Source: DATKMG01 sp035541995
GTDB lineage: Bacteria; Acidobacteriota; Terriglobia; Versatilivoradales; Versatilivoraceae
DNA: 16,960 nucleotides
Assembly (NCBI GenBank): GCA_035541995.1
Contig: DATKMG010000440.1
Coordinates: forward strand, 1 to 16,960
Reading direction: 5' to 3'
The translations under genes were made by a program, and so were the position numbers. Under the pieces are notes generated by a model that saw nothing but the letters and a program-made list of their open reading frames with translations, did no database searches and was not told the origin of the DNA. Of this stretch, positions 6,819 through 14,719 are shown one piece after another; within the stretch, counting starts at the first letter, position 1; every line of letters begins with the position of its first letter.

Positions 6819-8348
6819 TCACTTTCCAACCTGGATAATCACAGTTTTGGCTTTTGAGCTAATCTTCGCCATTCTCGTGGCAGGATTCCACTCCAACGCA
6901 CCGCCGCTCACCGACACCGGTTTCCGAGCCCCCATCTTGAATTCCTCGGTAGATGCCTCGTCGAATTTCGAATAGGTAATTTGGTCGGTGCCGTATTGGA
7001 TGGACTGGATCACTGTCGTGGTCCGCAACAGGTGGTTCTGATCGTCAGGGGCCAGTTCTGGCGCGGAAGCCATCGCTCTCAGGTAATGGCGCACATAGTC
7101 GCCATAGCCGTCCGTCAACCAGTTGTCGTCGCGGATATACCGATTTTTCCCATCCGAGTCCACCGTGTAAGTGGCCCAATTAAGACGCCGGATGGCATCC
7201 TTTTTCAGTGAGACATCGCCGGTTTTTTCGCCATAGAGCAGCTCGACAGAAGCATGGCGAGACGTATGACTGTTGCCCGGGACTTTGTAGACAGTCTGCT
7301 CGTTGATAGCGACGACGCCCCATTTTATGTACTCCTGGTTGGCCAAGGTCCCATAACTCCAATCGAGAATTCCCTTCGCCTGCTGACGCCAGGCTGGATC
7401 CCATTCCGGGTGCTCCAGAATATAACCTGCCATCGTGTCGGCATTAATCTCCGTGTCTGAATAGTCCGCCGTGGGGACATCCTCAAAAAACGGGCCCCAC
7501 TTGTTGGTTTTGAGCGGATAAGCTTTAAGCCAGGCCGTTACCAGGCTTCGGGCCCGCGTGTACTGCTGGGTAGTTCCCTGCCGAAGGGAAACCAGGTCCG
7601 TGAAAAGCCGTAGCGCACCTGTAAAGTTTGAGGTGTACGAAGCAGTAAATGTCTTGCCGCCTTTGTCCTGCTGATGGATTTTACCGCTTACGGCGTGGAC
7701 TCGAAATGGCCAGGGAGAGTTATCACCGTCTCCGGGTTTTATCTTGTCGGCCAGCGTGTCAGCGATCTTCACGGCCGCCTCAAGGTACTTGTGGTCCCCC
7801 GTGATTTCGTAGAGCACCACCAGTTCCGCACCGAAACTCCCCGCTTTGTCAGGCTGAAGAAATCCCTTCCCTGCACGCATATCCCCGTCATACTGTCCTG
7901 AATGAAGATTGGTGTTGTATGGATAAGGCAGGTTGGGCCATAAGGTATCGGGACTGGACATGCCATGGGCCAGGCAATAGTCGGCCATGAGAATCATGTT
8001 CTGTTTCACCGCCGGGTCGCCGAGATAGCCGTGGAGTAGATTCCAGGATGAGAGCGCCATGGGAATCTGGTCACCTCCCAGCCCACGCGAATCGTCTTGC
8101 CCGGGCTTCCATACCTGATGCTGCAAGTAATAGGGCACGTCGTTGGGGCAGTTCCTCATGTTCAGCCAGAAGTTGAAGACCAACCGCACAACGTGGTCGT
8201 AGGCCTGGGATGGCCCAGTCCCGTACCACGGGACGATCCGACCGCTGGCATCCGTCTTTACTTCGTGATATCCGATCTTTTCGGCACCAAGAACAGCGCT
8301 GGCTAAGCCAAGAAAAATTAAAATGGTCCAGAATCTCATAAACCGCAT
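6819..8348 (-). CDS. Exported helical-barrel glycosidase-like protein
   Basis: The protein has 509 residues. A clear signal peptide, RFMRFWTILIFLGLASAVLGA, is probably cut after residue 22. The mature part is mostly helical, with repeated alternations such as SWNLLHGYLGDPAVKQNMILMADYCLAHGM, GAELVVLYEITGDHKYLEAAVKIADTLADKI, ALRLFTDLVSLRQG and DTMAGYILEHPEWDPAWRQQAKGILDW. That is the habit of (alpha/alpha)6 six-hairpin glycosidases and related lyases. A short beta segment closes the C-terminus (KPVSVSGGALEWNPATRMAKISSKAKTVIIQVGK). I cannot place it in a numbered GH or PL family or name catalytic residues with confidence. It is transcribed divergently from the propeller/GH39-like pair, with a 290-base shared upstream region, suggesting a common pathway of extracytoplasmic saccharide processing. 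Confidence 0.8.
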   Translation of the reverse strand: MRFMRFWTILIFLGLASAVLGAEKIGYHEVKTDASGRIVPWYGTGPSQAYDHVVRLVFNFWLNMRNCPNDVPYYLQHQVWKPGQDDSRGLGGDQIPMALSSWNLLHGYLGDPAVKQNMILMADYCLAHGMSSPDTLWPNLPYPYNTNLHSGQYDGDMRAGKGFLQPDKAGSFGAELVVLYEITGDHKYLEAAVKIADTLADKIKPGDGDNSPWPFRVHAVSGKIHQQDKGGKTFTASYTSNFTGALRLFTDLVSLRQGTTQQYTRARSLVTAWLKAYPLKTNKWGPFFEDVPTADYSDTEINADTMAGYILEHPEWDPAWRQQAKGILDWSYGTLANQEYIKWGVVAINEQTVYKVPGNSHTSRHASVELLYGEKTGDVSLKKDAIRRLNWATYTVDSDGKNRYIRDDNWLTDGYGDYVRHYLRAMASAPELAPDDQNHLLRTTTVIQSIQYGTDQITYSKFDEASTEEFKMGARKPVSVSGGALEWNPATRMAKISSKAKTVIIQVGK

Positions 8349-8638
8349 GGTCATCCTCCTGTGCTTTATTGTGGGGAAGTGTGTCCGTGTACGACGGGTG
8401 TTTTCCAGCGATCCATTTTACACCTCAATGTATTCACCTAAATAAAGAAGGAGTTGGGACTCTCCATTTTTGCCCTGCAGGCCACAATTGATTGCGTCCG
8501 CCTCTGAGGCGACCCTTGATGAATTGTCTCGATTCTACTACTCTCATCGAGTTTCACCTCCTGGAGAAATTCGGGGAGGTGGTCTTGGGAATTCTTTCTG
8601 GAACGACATTCTCTTCGGAATCAAAAGGAGCGAAGGAA
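8349..8638. promoter_or_regulatory. Divergent promoter region of the glycosidase module
   Basis: This 290-base region separates two divergently transcribed exported proteins. It contains CACCTCC (8555-8561) inverted with GGAGGTG (8575-8581) over a 13-base loop, about 60 bases before the plus-strand start. It also holds a compact CGCCT-CTG-AGGCG palindrome near 8500. Either could be an operator or a leader hairpin; no regulator gene is nearby to match. I cannot assign -35/-10 boxes with confidence. Confidence 0.35.
8355..8360 (-). promoter_or_regulatory. Ribosome binding site deciding the 8348 start
   Basis: AGGAGG on the minus strand is six bases from the ATG at 8348 but abuts the ATG at 8354 with no spacer. 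Initiation should therefore be at 8348, removing two residues from the longest reading. Confidence 0.8.
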
Positions 8639-9769
8639 ATGAACCATAAGCCAAGCCTAGTCAAACTTGGTATCGAGTCACCGTGCTTAAGGGTCATTTC
8701 TCTGGTGGGCTGTTGGGTGCTGCAGCTGTTCCTCTGGATGAGCGTATTCAGTGGCATTTCCGGAGGGGCAGGCGCGAACCCAGCGAGTTCCGGCAAGGAA
8801 GGGAATCCGGCTGATCATTTGCCCGCTTATATCAGGAGACTCACCTGGTTTGGCGAGCGGGCCGATTGGTCCCACGACGGGAAGAAGATTCTTTTCTTAG
8901 CCAAAACCTACGGCGACGTGTACGAGGTCGAACTCCAAAGCGGAATCATTCGCCCACTAACTCATCACTTCTATCATGGAGGATTCACGCGGGCCCTTTA
9001 TCTGGCCAACGGCGATATCCTGTTGTCTGGAGCCATGACGTTTGACGCAGCACATCCGCACTTGAACCGGAGGGAAAAGGCCGAGCTTTGGGTTTTGGAC
9101 AGATCTCTCTCCAAACCGCCTGTTCCGCTTGGAACCAAGTGCAGTGAGGGCCCCGCTGTCTCTCGCACCAGAATGCACATTGCCTGGACCCACGTTTCAG
9201 AGCAGTACCCGGATGATTTGCCGGAGAACGCCTCGCGGATTCTGGAGGCCGACATCGTCTACGAAAATGGTGCGCCAAAACTCACCAACCAACGGCTAGT
9301 TCTCGATAGCCGTTCCCTCTCTTTCAAATGCACCCTTGAGACTCAGAATTTTCGCCCTCCCAAGGAAGAAGAGCTCACCTTCAGCGCCTACGATTACCAG
9401 GGGACTGAAGTGTGCGGAATCAACCTGAAGACAGGGAAGGTAGTGAATTATTCCAATGCTCCGGACCAGTATGACGAGCCGGAAGGTATCTACCCTGATG
9501 GGGAATACAGCCTCGTGGAATGCGACCACCAGAACCGGCTGGGTTCCGGCCATGTCGATCTTTGGAAACTCAGGCTAGATGGAAGCGGTTCCCTGGAGCG
9601 CCTGACCTATTTCAGCGACTTCGCGGGCTATAAGGCTTCCAATCCCGTGATCAGCGATGATGGCCGCTTCATGGCATTTCAGATGGGCAAATCCAAAGAT
9701 CCCGCCGGGGTCGGATATGGGATTTTCCTATACGATTTCTCAAAAGCGCCTGGCGTCAGTCGCCCTTGA
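8639..9769 (+). CDS. Exported PD40/TolB-like beta-propeller protein
   Basis: The protein has 376 residues from the ATG at 8639. AAGGAG, eight bases upstream, supports this start over longer in-frame starts beginning at 8492. Basic residues followed by VISLVGCWVLQLFLWMSVFSGIS give a signal peptide. The mature part is a propeller of PD40/WD40-like repeats: RADWSHDGKKILFLAKTYGDVYEVELQSG, SRTRMHIAWTHV, LTFSAYDYQGTEVCGINLKTG, YPDGEYSLVECDHQNRLGSGHVDLWKL and NPVISDDGRFMAFQMG. The repeats match those of TolB and of oligogalacturonate-lyase-type propellers; with no further signature, a lyase, a binding role or a scaffold are all possible. A GH39-like gene starts 58 bases downstream on the same strand, so the two are probably cotranscribed. 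Confidence 0.78.
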   Translation: MNHKPSLVKLGIESPCLRVISLVGCWVLQLFLWMSVFSGISGGAGANPASSGKEGNPADHLPAYIRRLTWFGERADWSHDGKKILFLAKTYGDVYEVELQSGIIRPLTHHFYHGGFTRALYLANGDILLSGAMTFDAAHPHLNRREKAELWVLDRSLSKPPVPLGTKCSEGPAVSRTRMHIAWTHVSEQYPDDLPENASRILEADIVYENGAPKLTNQRLVLDSRSLSFKCTLETQNFRPPKEEELTFSAYDYQGTEVCGINLKTGKVVNYSNAPDQYDEPEGIYPDGEYSLVECDHQNRLGSGHVDLWKLRLDGSGSLERLTYFSDFAGYKASNPVISDDGRFMAFQMGKSKDPAGVGYGIFLYDFSKAPGVSRP

Positions 9770-9827
9770 GATCACATTGTATGATGCTCATGAAAGTCTT
9801 CACCCAAGAATTGAAAGGAACTGGATC

Positions 9828-11297
9828 GTGAAGAAGCCACTCTTTCTTATTTTATTGGTGCCGATTTTATCCCTTACAGCCGAACCTGATCACACGATCA
9901 CAGTAGATTGGAACAAGGTGGTTGCGCGCTCGCGGACTTCGCTCTCCATCCAGGTTTGTCCTGAGCCTCCCATGCGCCGCAGTTCTCCCATTCACGACCA
10001 GATCTATGGCGCGCTTCGCAACATGAAGGTCGACTATGCGCGCCTGCAACCTTGGTACCCTTACCCGCGCCTGAGTGTGGCCGAGCTGGAACCGCCCAGG
10101 GATGGTAAGACATCCTGGGATTTCTCATTGATTGATCCGATCGTGCTGGACTTCTTCACTGCTGCTGAAGGACGCCCGGTCATGCTGAGCTTTTCAACTC
10201 TTCCCCAGTGGATGTTCCAGACCGAAAAGCCCGTGCCCTATCCGACAGATCCAGACGAAATCACCTGGAATTATGGGGGAGGAAACAGGTTTCGCGATCC
10301 TTCCCTGAAGGAAGTGGTGGACTATTACCATCGACTGGCGAGTTGGTACATGAAGGGGGGTTTTCATGACGAGTGCGGCAAGTGGCATGATTCCGGACAC
10401 CGCTTTAAGGTGGCCTACTGGGAAGTGCTGAATGAGATCGATTTGGAGCACGAGCTGTCCCCCCAGCAATATACGGCCGTGTACGACGCAGTTGTCGCCG
10501 ATTTGAGTAGCCTGGACCCCGACATGAAGTTCAGCGGTCTTGCTCTGGCTGGGCCGAGCGACCGCCCGGAATACATCGAATACTTTCTGGACCAAAAGAA
10601 CCATCAGTCCGGCATCCCTTTGGATTTAGTTTCGTACCACTTCTATGCCGCTCCGGATCTGGATGAGACGCCCGAGATCCAGCAATATACCTTTTTCAAA
10701 ATGGCGGACCGATTTCTGTCAACCGTCCGTTACATTGAGACTCTCCGCCAGCGATTGTCACCAGCGACCCGGACTTACGTCAACGAACTCGGTTCCTTCA
10801 CTCCTGACACACTCAGCAAAGATCCACGGATTCCACTCTCCTACTGGACGCTCAGCGGCTCCATGTTTGCCTACCTCTACCCACAACTCGTACGAGTGGG
10901 CGTCGACATCATTGCGGCGGCGGAATTGATCGACTATCCCGGCCAGTTCGCTGGGGCAACGCTGGTCGATTGGGAAACCGGAAAGCCGAATGCACGGTAC
11001 TGGGTGGTCAAGCTGCTACGCACTCACTTCGGTCCCGGAGATAATCTGGTCGAAACCAGCCATCCGGAACAGGTCGTACTGGCGCAGGCTTTTGTCACAC
11101 CTCAAGAACAACGCAAGATCCTCCTTGTGAACAAGAGGAACCACCCGATCACAGTCTCGATCCCGAGAGTTGCCGGCTCAAAAATGGAATTTGTCGATCC
11201 AACGACCGGCTTTGATCCACCGGCGTCTGTAGAACTGAAAGAAACCCGTGTCACTCTGCAGCCGCAGTCTGTTGCAGTGATTACCTTGGCAAAATGA
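9828..11297 (+). CDS. GH39-like clan A glycosidase, exported
   Basis: The protein has 489 residues. The start is a GTG with AAGGA eight bases upstream; it gives a proper signal peptide (KKPLFLILLVPILSLTAEP). A longer frame from 9657 overlaps the preceding gene and has no such feature. The core is a TIM barrel of the retaining clan GH-A: DYARLQPWYPYP near the first strands, MLSFSTLPQWMF, then YWEVLNEID with the likely acid/base Glu203 and YVNELGSF with the likely nucleophile Glu320. A beta-sandwich C-terminal part (about 400-489, KILLVNKRNHPITVSIP) follows, as in GH39 and related enzymes acting on xylosides, arabinosides or similar. Substrate cannot be told from sequence. Both catalytic residues are present, so it is probably active. 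Confidence 0.82.
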   Translation: MKKPLFLILLVPILSLTAEPDHTITVDWNKVVARSRTSLSIQVCPEPPMRRSSPIHDQIYGALRNMKVDYARLQPWYPYPRLSVAELEPPRDGKTSWDFSLIDPIVLDFFTAAEGRPVMLSFSTLPQWMFQTEKPVPYPTDPDEITWNYGGGNRFRDPSLKEVVDYYHRLASWYMKGGFHDECGKWHDSGHRFKVAYWEVLNEIDLEHELSPQQYTAVYDAVVADLSSLDPDMKFSGLALAGPSDRPEYIEYFLDQKNHQSGIPLDLVSYHFYAAPDLDETPEIQQYTFFKMADRFLSTVRYIETLRQRLSPATRTYVNELGSFTPDTLSKDPRIPLSYWTLSGSMFAYLYPQLVRVGVDIIAAAELIDYPGQFAGATLVDWETGKPNARYWVVKLLRTHFGPGDNLVETSHPEQVVLAQAFVTPQEQRKILLVNKRNHPITVSIPRVAGSKMEFVDPTTGFDPPASVELKETRVTLQPQSVAVITLAK

Positions 11298-11298
11298 A

Positions 11299-11481
11299 GT
11301 GTCCAAGTTTTCGGCCTCTGTGACAGCTCGATGGTACGATCCCACCAAAGGGATTTTCAAAAGCATCGTTGGATCTCCATTTCCGAACACTCCTTTTCGG
11401 CAATTCTCAACTCCCGGAACTAACAGTGCCGGCGACGACGACTGGGTGCTGTTGTTGGAAAGCCCGATTGTCCACAAGTAA
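11299..11481 (+). pseudogene. 3' tail of a lost DUF4038/collagen-binding-type glycosidase gene
   Basis: Straight after the GH39-like stop, about 60 codons read SKFSASVTARWYDPTKGIFKSIVGSPFPNTP, then RQFSTPGTNSAGDDDWVLLLE. This is the pattern of the C-terminal 'putative collagen-binding' beta domain that ends DUF4038/GH140-type secreted glycosidases (…WYDPxxG…PPG…DWVLVLE). The catalytic barrel that should precede it is absent; the tail is joined directly to the neighbouring gene's end. No ribosome binding site or signal peptide exists for it. I read it as the residue of a gene deleted from its 5' side. A less likely view is a domain once fused to the GH39-like enzyme and separated by the stop, but the reading frames differ. 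Confidence 0.65.
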
Positions 11482-11749
11482 TCAGGAGTATGACAATATG
11501 CCACACCTGATAAATTGTCACAGCCCCGCAACGTGCTCGCTATCAACAGTTTAGAGATGATGGTTTCAACCCTATTCTGAATTGTCTCAATCCTCATGGA
11601 AAAAGACCCTGATTAGCCCTCCGCGGTGAATCCGCCATCAAGCTCAAAACAAGCGATTTACATGCTTAAGATGCTGTCTGAGCCCTTTGGCCACTCGACT
11701 GCAATTGAGAAAGTCGTGCAGGATCTAAACTTAAAAGGAGGATTTCCAA
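11482..11749. other. Intergenic interval before the Lys-rich gene
   Basis: About 270 bases have no coding signal. It holds a good ribosome binding site, AAAAGGAGG (near 11733-11741), for the next gene. No clear terminator for the GH39-like unit and no confident promoter could be picked. Confidence 0.4.
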
Positions 11750-11941
11750 ATGAAGAAGCTACTCTCTATCTTGTTTTCCGCGGTGGTTGGCCTTTCGCTC
11801 AGCATGGCCACTTTTGCTCAGGCTCAAGACGCACCAAAGAGCGAGACAAAGAAGACTGACACCAAGAAAACGTCCCATCATCACAAGGCGAAGACCACCA
11901 AGGCCCCGAAGACAACGGAGAAGCCTGCTGAAACAAAGTAA
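11750..11941 (+). CDS. Small exported Lys/Thr-rich protein
   Basis: The protein has 63 residues. KKLLSILFSAVVGLSLSMATFAQAQ is a textbook signal peptide, with cleavage expected after AQA (about residue 25). The mature 38 residues are almost wholly Lys, Thr, His, Pro, Ala and Glu (KKTDTKKTSHHHKAKTTKAPKTTEKPAETK), so intrinsically disordered and strongly basic. AAGGAGG lies eight bases before the ATG. The composition resembles acid-shock (Asr-like) periplasmic peptides with Lys/His/Thr/Ala repeats; that is resemblance by composition only, not homology. The three adjacent His could bind metal. It appears to be a single-gene unit. Confidence 0.75.
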   Translation: MKKLLSILFSAVVGLSLSMATFAQAQDAPKSETKKTDTKKTSHHHKAKTTKAPKTTEKPAETK

Positions 11942-12449
11942 CCTCTGGGTTAAACGACTTCGCAACTCGAAGGATTTTTGAAGATGCCAGTTAGACCCTC
12001 GTCAGGGGGATCAAACCGGCATCTTTGTAATTGAGCGATCTACAACAGTCTCGGGACAACAATGTTCTAACCACCCGACGGGCTGAAAGGGTAATTCTGA
12101 AACAGCAATACCCTTTACAGCGATCTGGGAATTCATTAAAGGTGTTCGGAGGAAAACCGAATATGTAAGAATCACATAGTAGATCGATTGGGACAGGCTC
12201 CGGAACAAGATCCAATCGGTGTGGAACCCACTTGGTTCAGCGGCCGGGCAGGATATGCAGATCTTTGATTCATCAAGTGTTGAATGAATAATGTGCCACC
12301 GAGACCGTGTTTTCTGAGATCATCTTTCTGCAAAGGCAGGGAAGATGCTCCAATGATTTTTGATGGAACGGGGCAGGGAGAGATCTGAACTGATGTGTGT
12401 TGAATGACGGGATGTGGAGAGGGTCTGAAGAACTGAGGAGGAAAATGCC
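11942..12449. other. Gene-free stretch of about 500 bases
   Basis: No coding frame here has both a start signal and a protein-like translation. A hairpin lies near the left end (annotated separately). The right end supplies GAGGAGG before the DUF6600 gene start. In between I see no tRNA cloverleaf, no tandem repeat and no named motif. A long 5' leader or a small RNA gene is possible but not demonstrable by eye. Confidence 0.35.
11981..12025. terminator. Possible hairpin terminator after the Lys-rich gene
   Basis: AAGATGCCAGTT (11981-11992) pairs with AACCGGCATCTT (12014-12025) with one mismatch. Inside, CCCT (11996-11999) faces AGGG (12004-12007). It sits 40 bases after the small Lys-rich gene and is followed by a weak T-containing stretch. 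The spacing fits a terminator, although the T run is poor. The loop text TTAGACCCT…GGATC recurs near 16720 in another extragenic element, so it may instead be a repeat. Confidence 0.45.
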
Positions 12450-14480
12450 ATGATAAAGCTATTGAAGACATTAAGCGTGCTCACCTTGGCTTCAGGACTT
12501 GGGCTCTGTGTGCCACAGAGGGCTTTGGCCAATGAGGATGATCCTCCGGGTCGCGCGGCTCGCCTGGGTTACACGCACGGCTCGGTTTCCTTCCAACCGG
12601 CGGGGACCGAGGATTGGGTGGCGGCGGTCGTGAACCGGCCCATCACGACCGGGGACAGGCTCTGGACAGACAAAGGGGCTCGGGCTGAGCTGCACACCGG
12701 GCCGGCGGCGATTCGTCTAGGGGGTGAAACCGGATTCTCTTTCTTGAACCTGACCGACACTATTGCCCAGATCCAACTCAGCGAAGGCATCCTCAGCATC
12801 CACTTGCGAAACCTCGACCCGGACGAAACGGTCGAAGTGGACACACCGAACCTTGCCTTCAGTCTTCTTCGGCCGGGTGACTACCGTCTTGAGGTCAATG
12901 AAACAGGCGATACGACGGTCGTCTTGGTCCGCAACGGCGAAGGCGAGGTGACGGGCGGGGGGCAGGCTTTCACGGTGCATTCCAATCAACAAGCCAGGTT
13001 TACAGGAACCGACCAACTCACCGCCGACCTCGACAGAGTTGGCGACTTTGATGAATTCGATCGCTGGTGCCGGGACCGTGACAATCGCGAGGCCCACGCT
13101 GCCTCTCTTCATTACGTTTCTCCAGACGTGGTCGGTTACGAAGATCTCGATGACCACGGCCGATGGCGTGTCGTGCCCGATTATGGCCCTGTCTGGGTAC
13201 CCATGGGTGTTGCTGTGGGTTGGGCCCCCTATCGCTACGGGCACTGGGTCTGGATATCGCCGTGGGGGTGGACCTGGGTGGACGACGCTCCATGGGGCTT
13301 CGCTCCATTCCATTATGGCCGCTGGGTCTATGTGGGTGGAGGGTGGGGTTGGTGCCCCGGGCCTGTTGCCGTTGTGCGCCCGGTTTACGCACCGGCGCTG
13401 GTCGCATGGGTCGGTGGGCCGCACTTCGGTGTGGGTGTCGGCATTGGGCCGGGGGTTGCGTGGTTTCCACTTGGACCGCGTGAGGTCTACGTTCCGCCGT
13501 ATCGGGTGAGCCGAACCTACGTGACAAATGTCAACGTGACCAACACGACGGTGAACAATACCTACGTCACTAATGTCTATAACAACTACACGACCAACAA
13601 CACCAGCCTCACGAACATCAAATATGTAAACCGGAGTGCGCCGGGGGCCGTGACCGCCACATCCCAGACAGCATTCGCCACGGGGCAATCCGTTCACTCC
13701 AACATGGTCAGAATAGACGAAAGGCAGGTTGTGCAGGCGCAGATCAGCGCCAACGCAGGGGTGGTTCCTCAGCAGAGAAGCGTTCTGGGAGTTGCTTCGC
13801 CGACAACGGTCAAGCCGCCTCTCTCCGTCCAGACTCGCACCGTCGTGGCCAAGACTGCACCTCCGCCGGCGCCGGTGGCTTTTGCCAGACAGGAACAAGC
13901 CATCAAATCCAATGGAGGGCGGCCCTTGGGGCGCCAGGACATGCAACGCCTTGAAACCCAGCGCACGCAGGCTGTTGCGGCTGTGAGAGTGGCAAAGCCC
14001 GCAACAACGCCGGTGCCGATCGAAGCCGCCGCTCGGACTAACCGGGGCCAATCTGGACAACCGAGCAGACCCATGGCTGCTCCGCAAGCAACGCCCAACC
14101 AACCCGCTCAACAGGTGCCGCAGACTCCGCGCATCCGAACAGACCGGCCGCCCTCGGCCCAACCGATTCAAAGTACCCATACTACGGCGATCGAGCAGCA
14201 ACAACAGCAGAAACTGCAGCAACTGCAGCAACAACAGGAGCAGCAAAACCAGAAGCTAGAACAAAAACACCAGCAACAAATGGAAAAAGCGCAGATTCAG
14301 GCTGAGAATCAGCGCCAGCAACAGGAACACCAGAAGCTCCAGCAAAAACAAGCACAGGAAGTCCAGAAGCTAGAGCAAAAGCAACGGCAAGAACGGCAGA
14401 AAGCGCAACAGCAGGAAGCAAAGCAGCGACAGAAGCAACAGCGCGGTGAGCCGCGCCAGGATCGTCCACCTGAAAAATAG
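12450..14480 (+). CDS. Exported FecR-like/DUF6600 protein with Gln-rich tail
   Basis: The protein has 676 residues; GAGGAGG precedes the ATG. A signal peptide ends near residue 27 (ALA-NEDD). Residues about 35-205 resemble a FecR-type beta domain (ARLGYTHGSVSFQPAG, ITTGDRLWTDKGARAELHTG, VEVDTPNLAFSLLRPGDYRLEV). Residues about 228-305 are an aromatic-rich block of repeated W, Y and G (RYGHWVWISPWGWTWVDDAPWGFAPFHYGRWVYVGGGWGWCPG), the DUF6600 signature. Then come an Asn/Thr/Val-rich stretch (356-391), a Pro/Ala-rich linker, and from about 580 a Gln/Lys/Glu-rich tail that should form a coiled coil. Family members are exported, of unknown role, frequent in Acidobacteriota and some Proteobacteria. 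No sigma factor or TonB gene is near, so FecR-type signalling is not implied. The minus-strand frames here mirror repetitive codons. Confidence 0.85.
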   Translation: MIKLLKTLSVLTLASGLGLCVPQRALANEDDPPGRAARLGYTHGSVSFQPAGTEDWVAAVVNRPITTGDRLWTDKGARAELHTGPAAIRLGGETGFSFLNLTDTIAQIQLSEGILSIHLRNLDPDETVEVDTPNLAFSLLRPGDYRLEVNETGDTTVVLVRNGEGEVTGGGQAFTVHSNQQARFTGTDQLTADLDRVGDFDEFDRWCRDRDNREAHAASLHYVSPDVVGYEDLDDHGRWRVVPDYGPVWVPMGVAVGWAPYRYGHWVWISPWGWTWVDDAPWGFAPFHYGRWVYVGGGWGWCPGPVAVVRPVYAPALVAWVGGPHFGVGVGIGPGVAWFPLGPREVYVPPYRVSRTYVTNVNVTNTTVNNTYVTNVYNNYTTNNTSLTNIKYVNRSAPGAVTATSQTAFATGQSVHSNMVRIDERQVVQAQISANAGVVPQQRSVLGVASPTTVKPPLSVQTRTVVAKTAPPPAPVAFARQEQAIKSNGGRPLGRQDMQRLETQRTQAVAAVRVAKPATTPVPIEAAARTNRGQSGQPSRPMAAPQATPNQPAQQVPQTPRIRTDRPPSAQPIQSTHTTAIEQQQQQKLQQLQQQQEQQNQKLEQKHQQQMEKAQIQAENQRQQQEHQKLQQKQAQEVQKLEQKQRQERQKAQQQEAKQRQKQQRGEPRQDRPPEK

Positions 14481-14536
14481 TCCCATTTTGTGATTCGGTG
14501 GGTTTTGTTCTTTGCGATAATATTGGTTTTCCTCTT

Positions 14537-14691
14537 ATGAAAATCCCCTTAGTAAAGGGGGTCGGCAGCCTCTTTGCTGCCGGGGGGTTGTCCCTATAAC
14601 GAGAATGTCGGCCAGACCGGAGCAGCGACATCCCCTGAAGCCTTCTGAAGGCTTCAGCCCCCTTCAAAGGGGGAATCGGGCACATTTTCAT
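14537..14691. repeat. Compound palindromic element with five hairpins
   Basis: ATGAAAAT (14537-14544) and ATTTTCAT (14684-14691) bracket 139 bases. Inside lie CCCCTT/AAGGGG (14545-14560), CGGCAGC/GCTGCCG (14563-14582), ATGTCG/CGACAT (14605-14631), a perfect 10-bp stem CTGAAGCCTT/AAGGCTTCAG (14635-14657) and CCCCCTT/AAGGGGG (14658-14673). 'CCCCCTTTxAAAGGGGG' units are a known style of extragenic palindrome. The array fills the gap between the DUF6600 gene and the channel gene, and may terminate the first and shape the leader of the second. Confidence 0.6.
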
Positions 14692-14719
14692 TGGCCGTGG
14701 CGAGCTTGAGAAGGTCATG
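14684..14719. repeat. 36-bp repeated motif, copy 2
   Basis: This is the inverted match of 4629-4664 (30 of 36 bases). Its right end contains GAGAAGGTC and the ATG that starts the channel gene, so this copy supplies that gene's ribosome binding site and start codon. It overlaps the right edge of the compound palindromic element. Confidence 0.6.

Noticed and set aside
12717..14246. Long minus-strand frame of 509 codons opposite the DUF6600 gene
   Set aside because: It is a mirror of the repetitive, GC-rich plus-strand codons; its translation is rich in Arg, His, Leu and Pro, has no family motif, and the plus-strand gene has a signal peptide, a ribosome binding site and known domains.
14190..14450. 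CAG/CAA-rich tract as a CRISPR-like or tandem DNA repeat
   Set aside because: It has no fixed repeat length or spacers; it encodes the in-frame Gln-rich coiled tail.
14182..14718. 178-codon minus-strand frame across the Gln-rich tail and the hairpin array
   Set aside because: It reads Ala/Val-rich text opposite CAG/CAA repeats and passes through the palindromic element; it is a compositional shadow.
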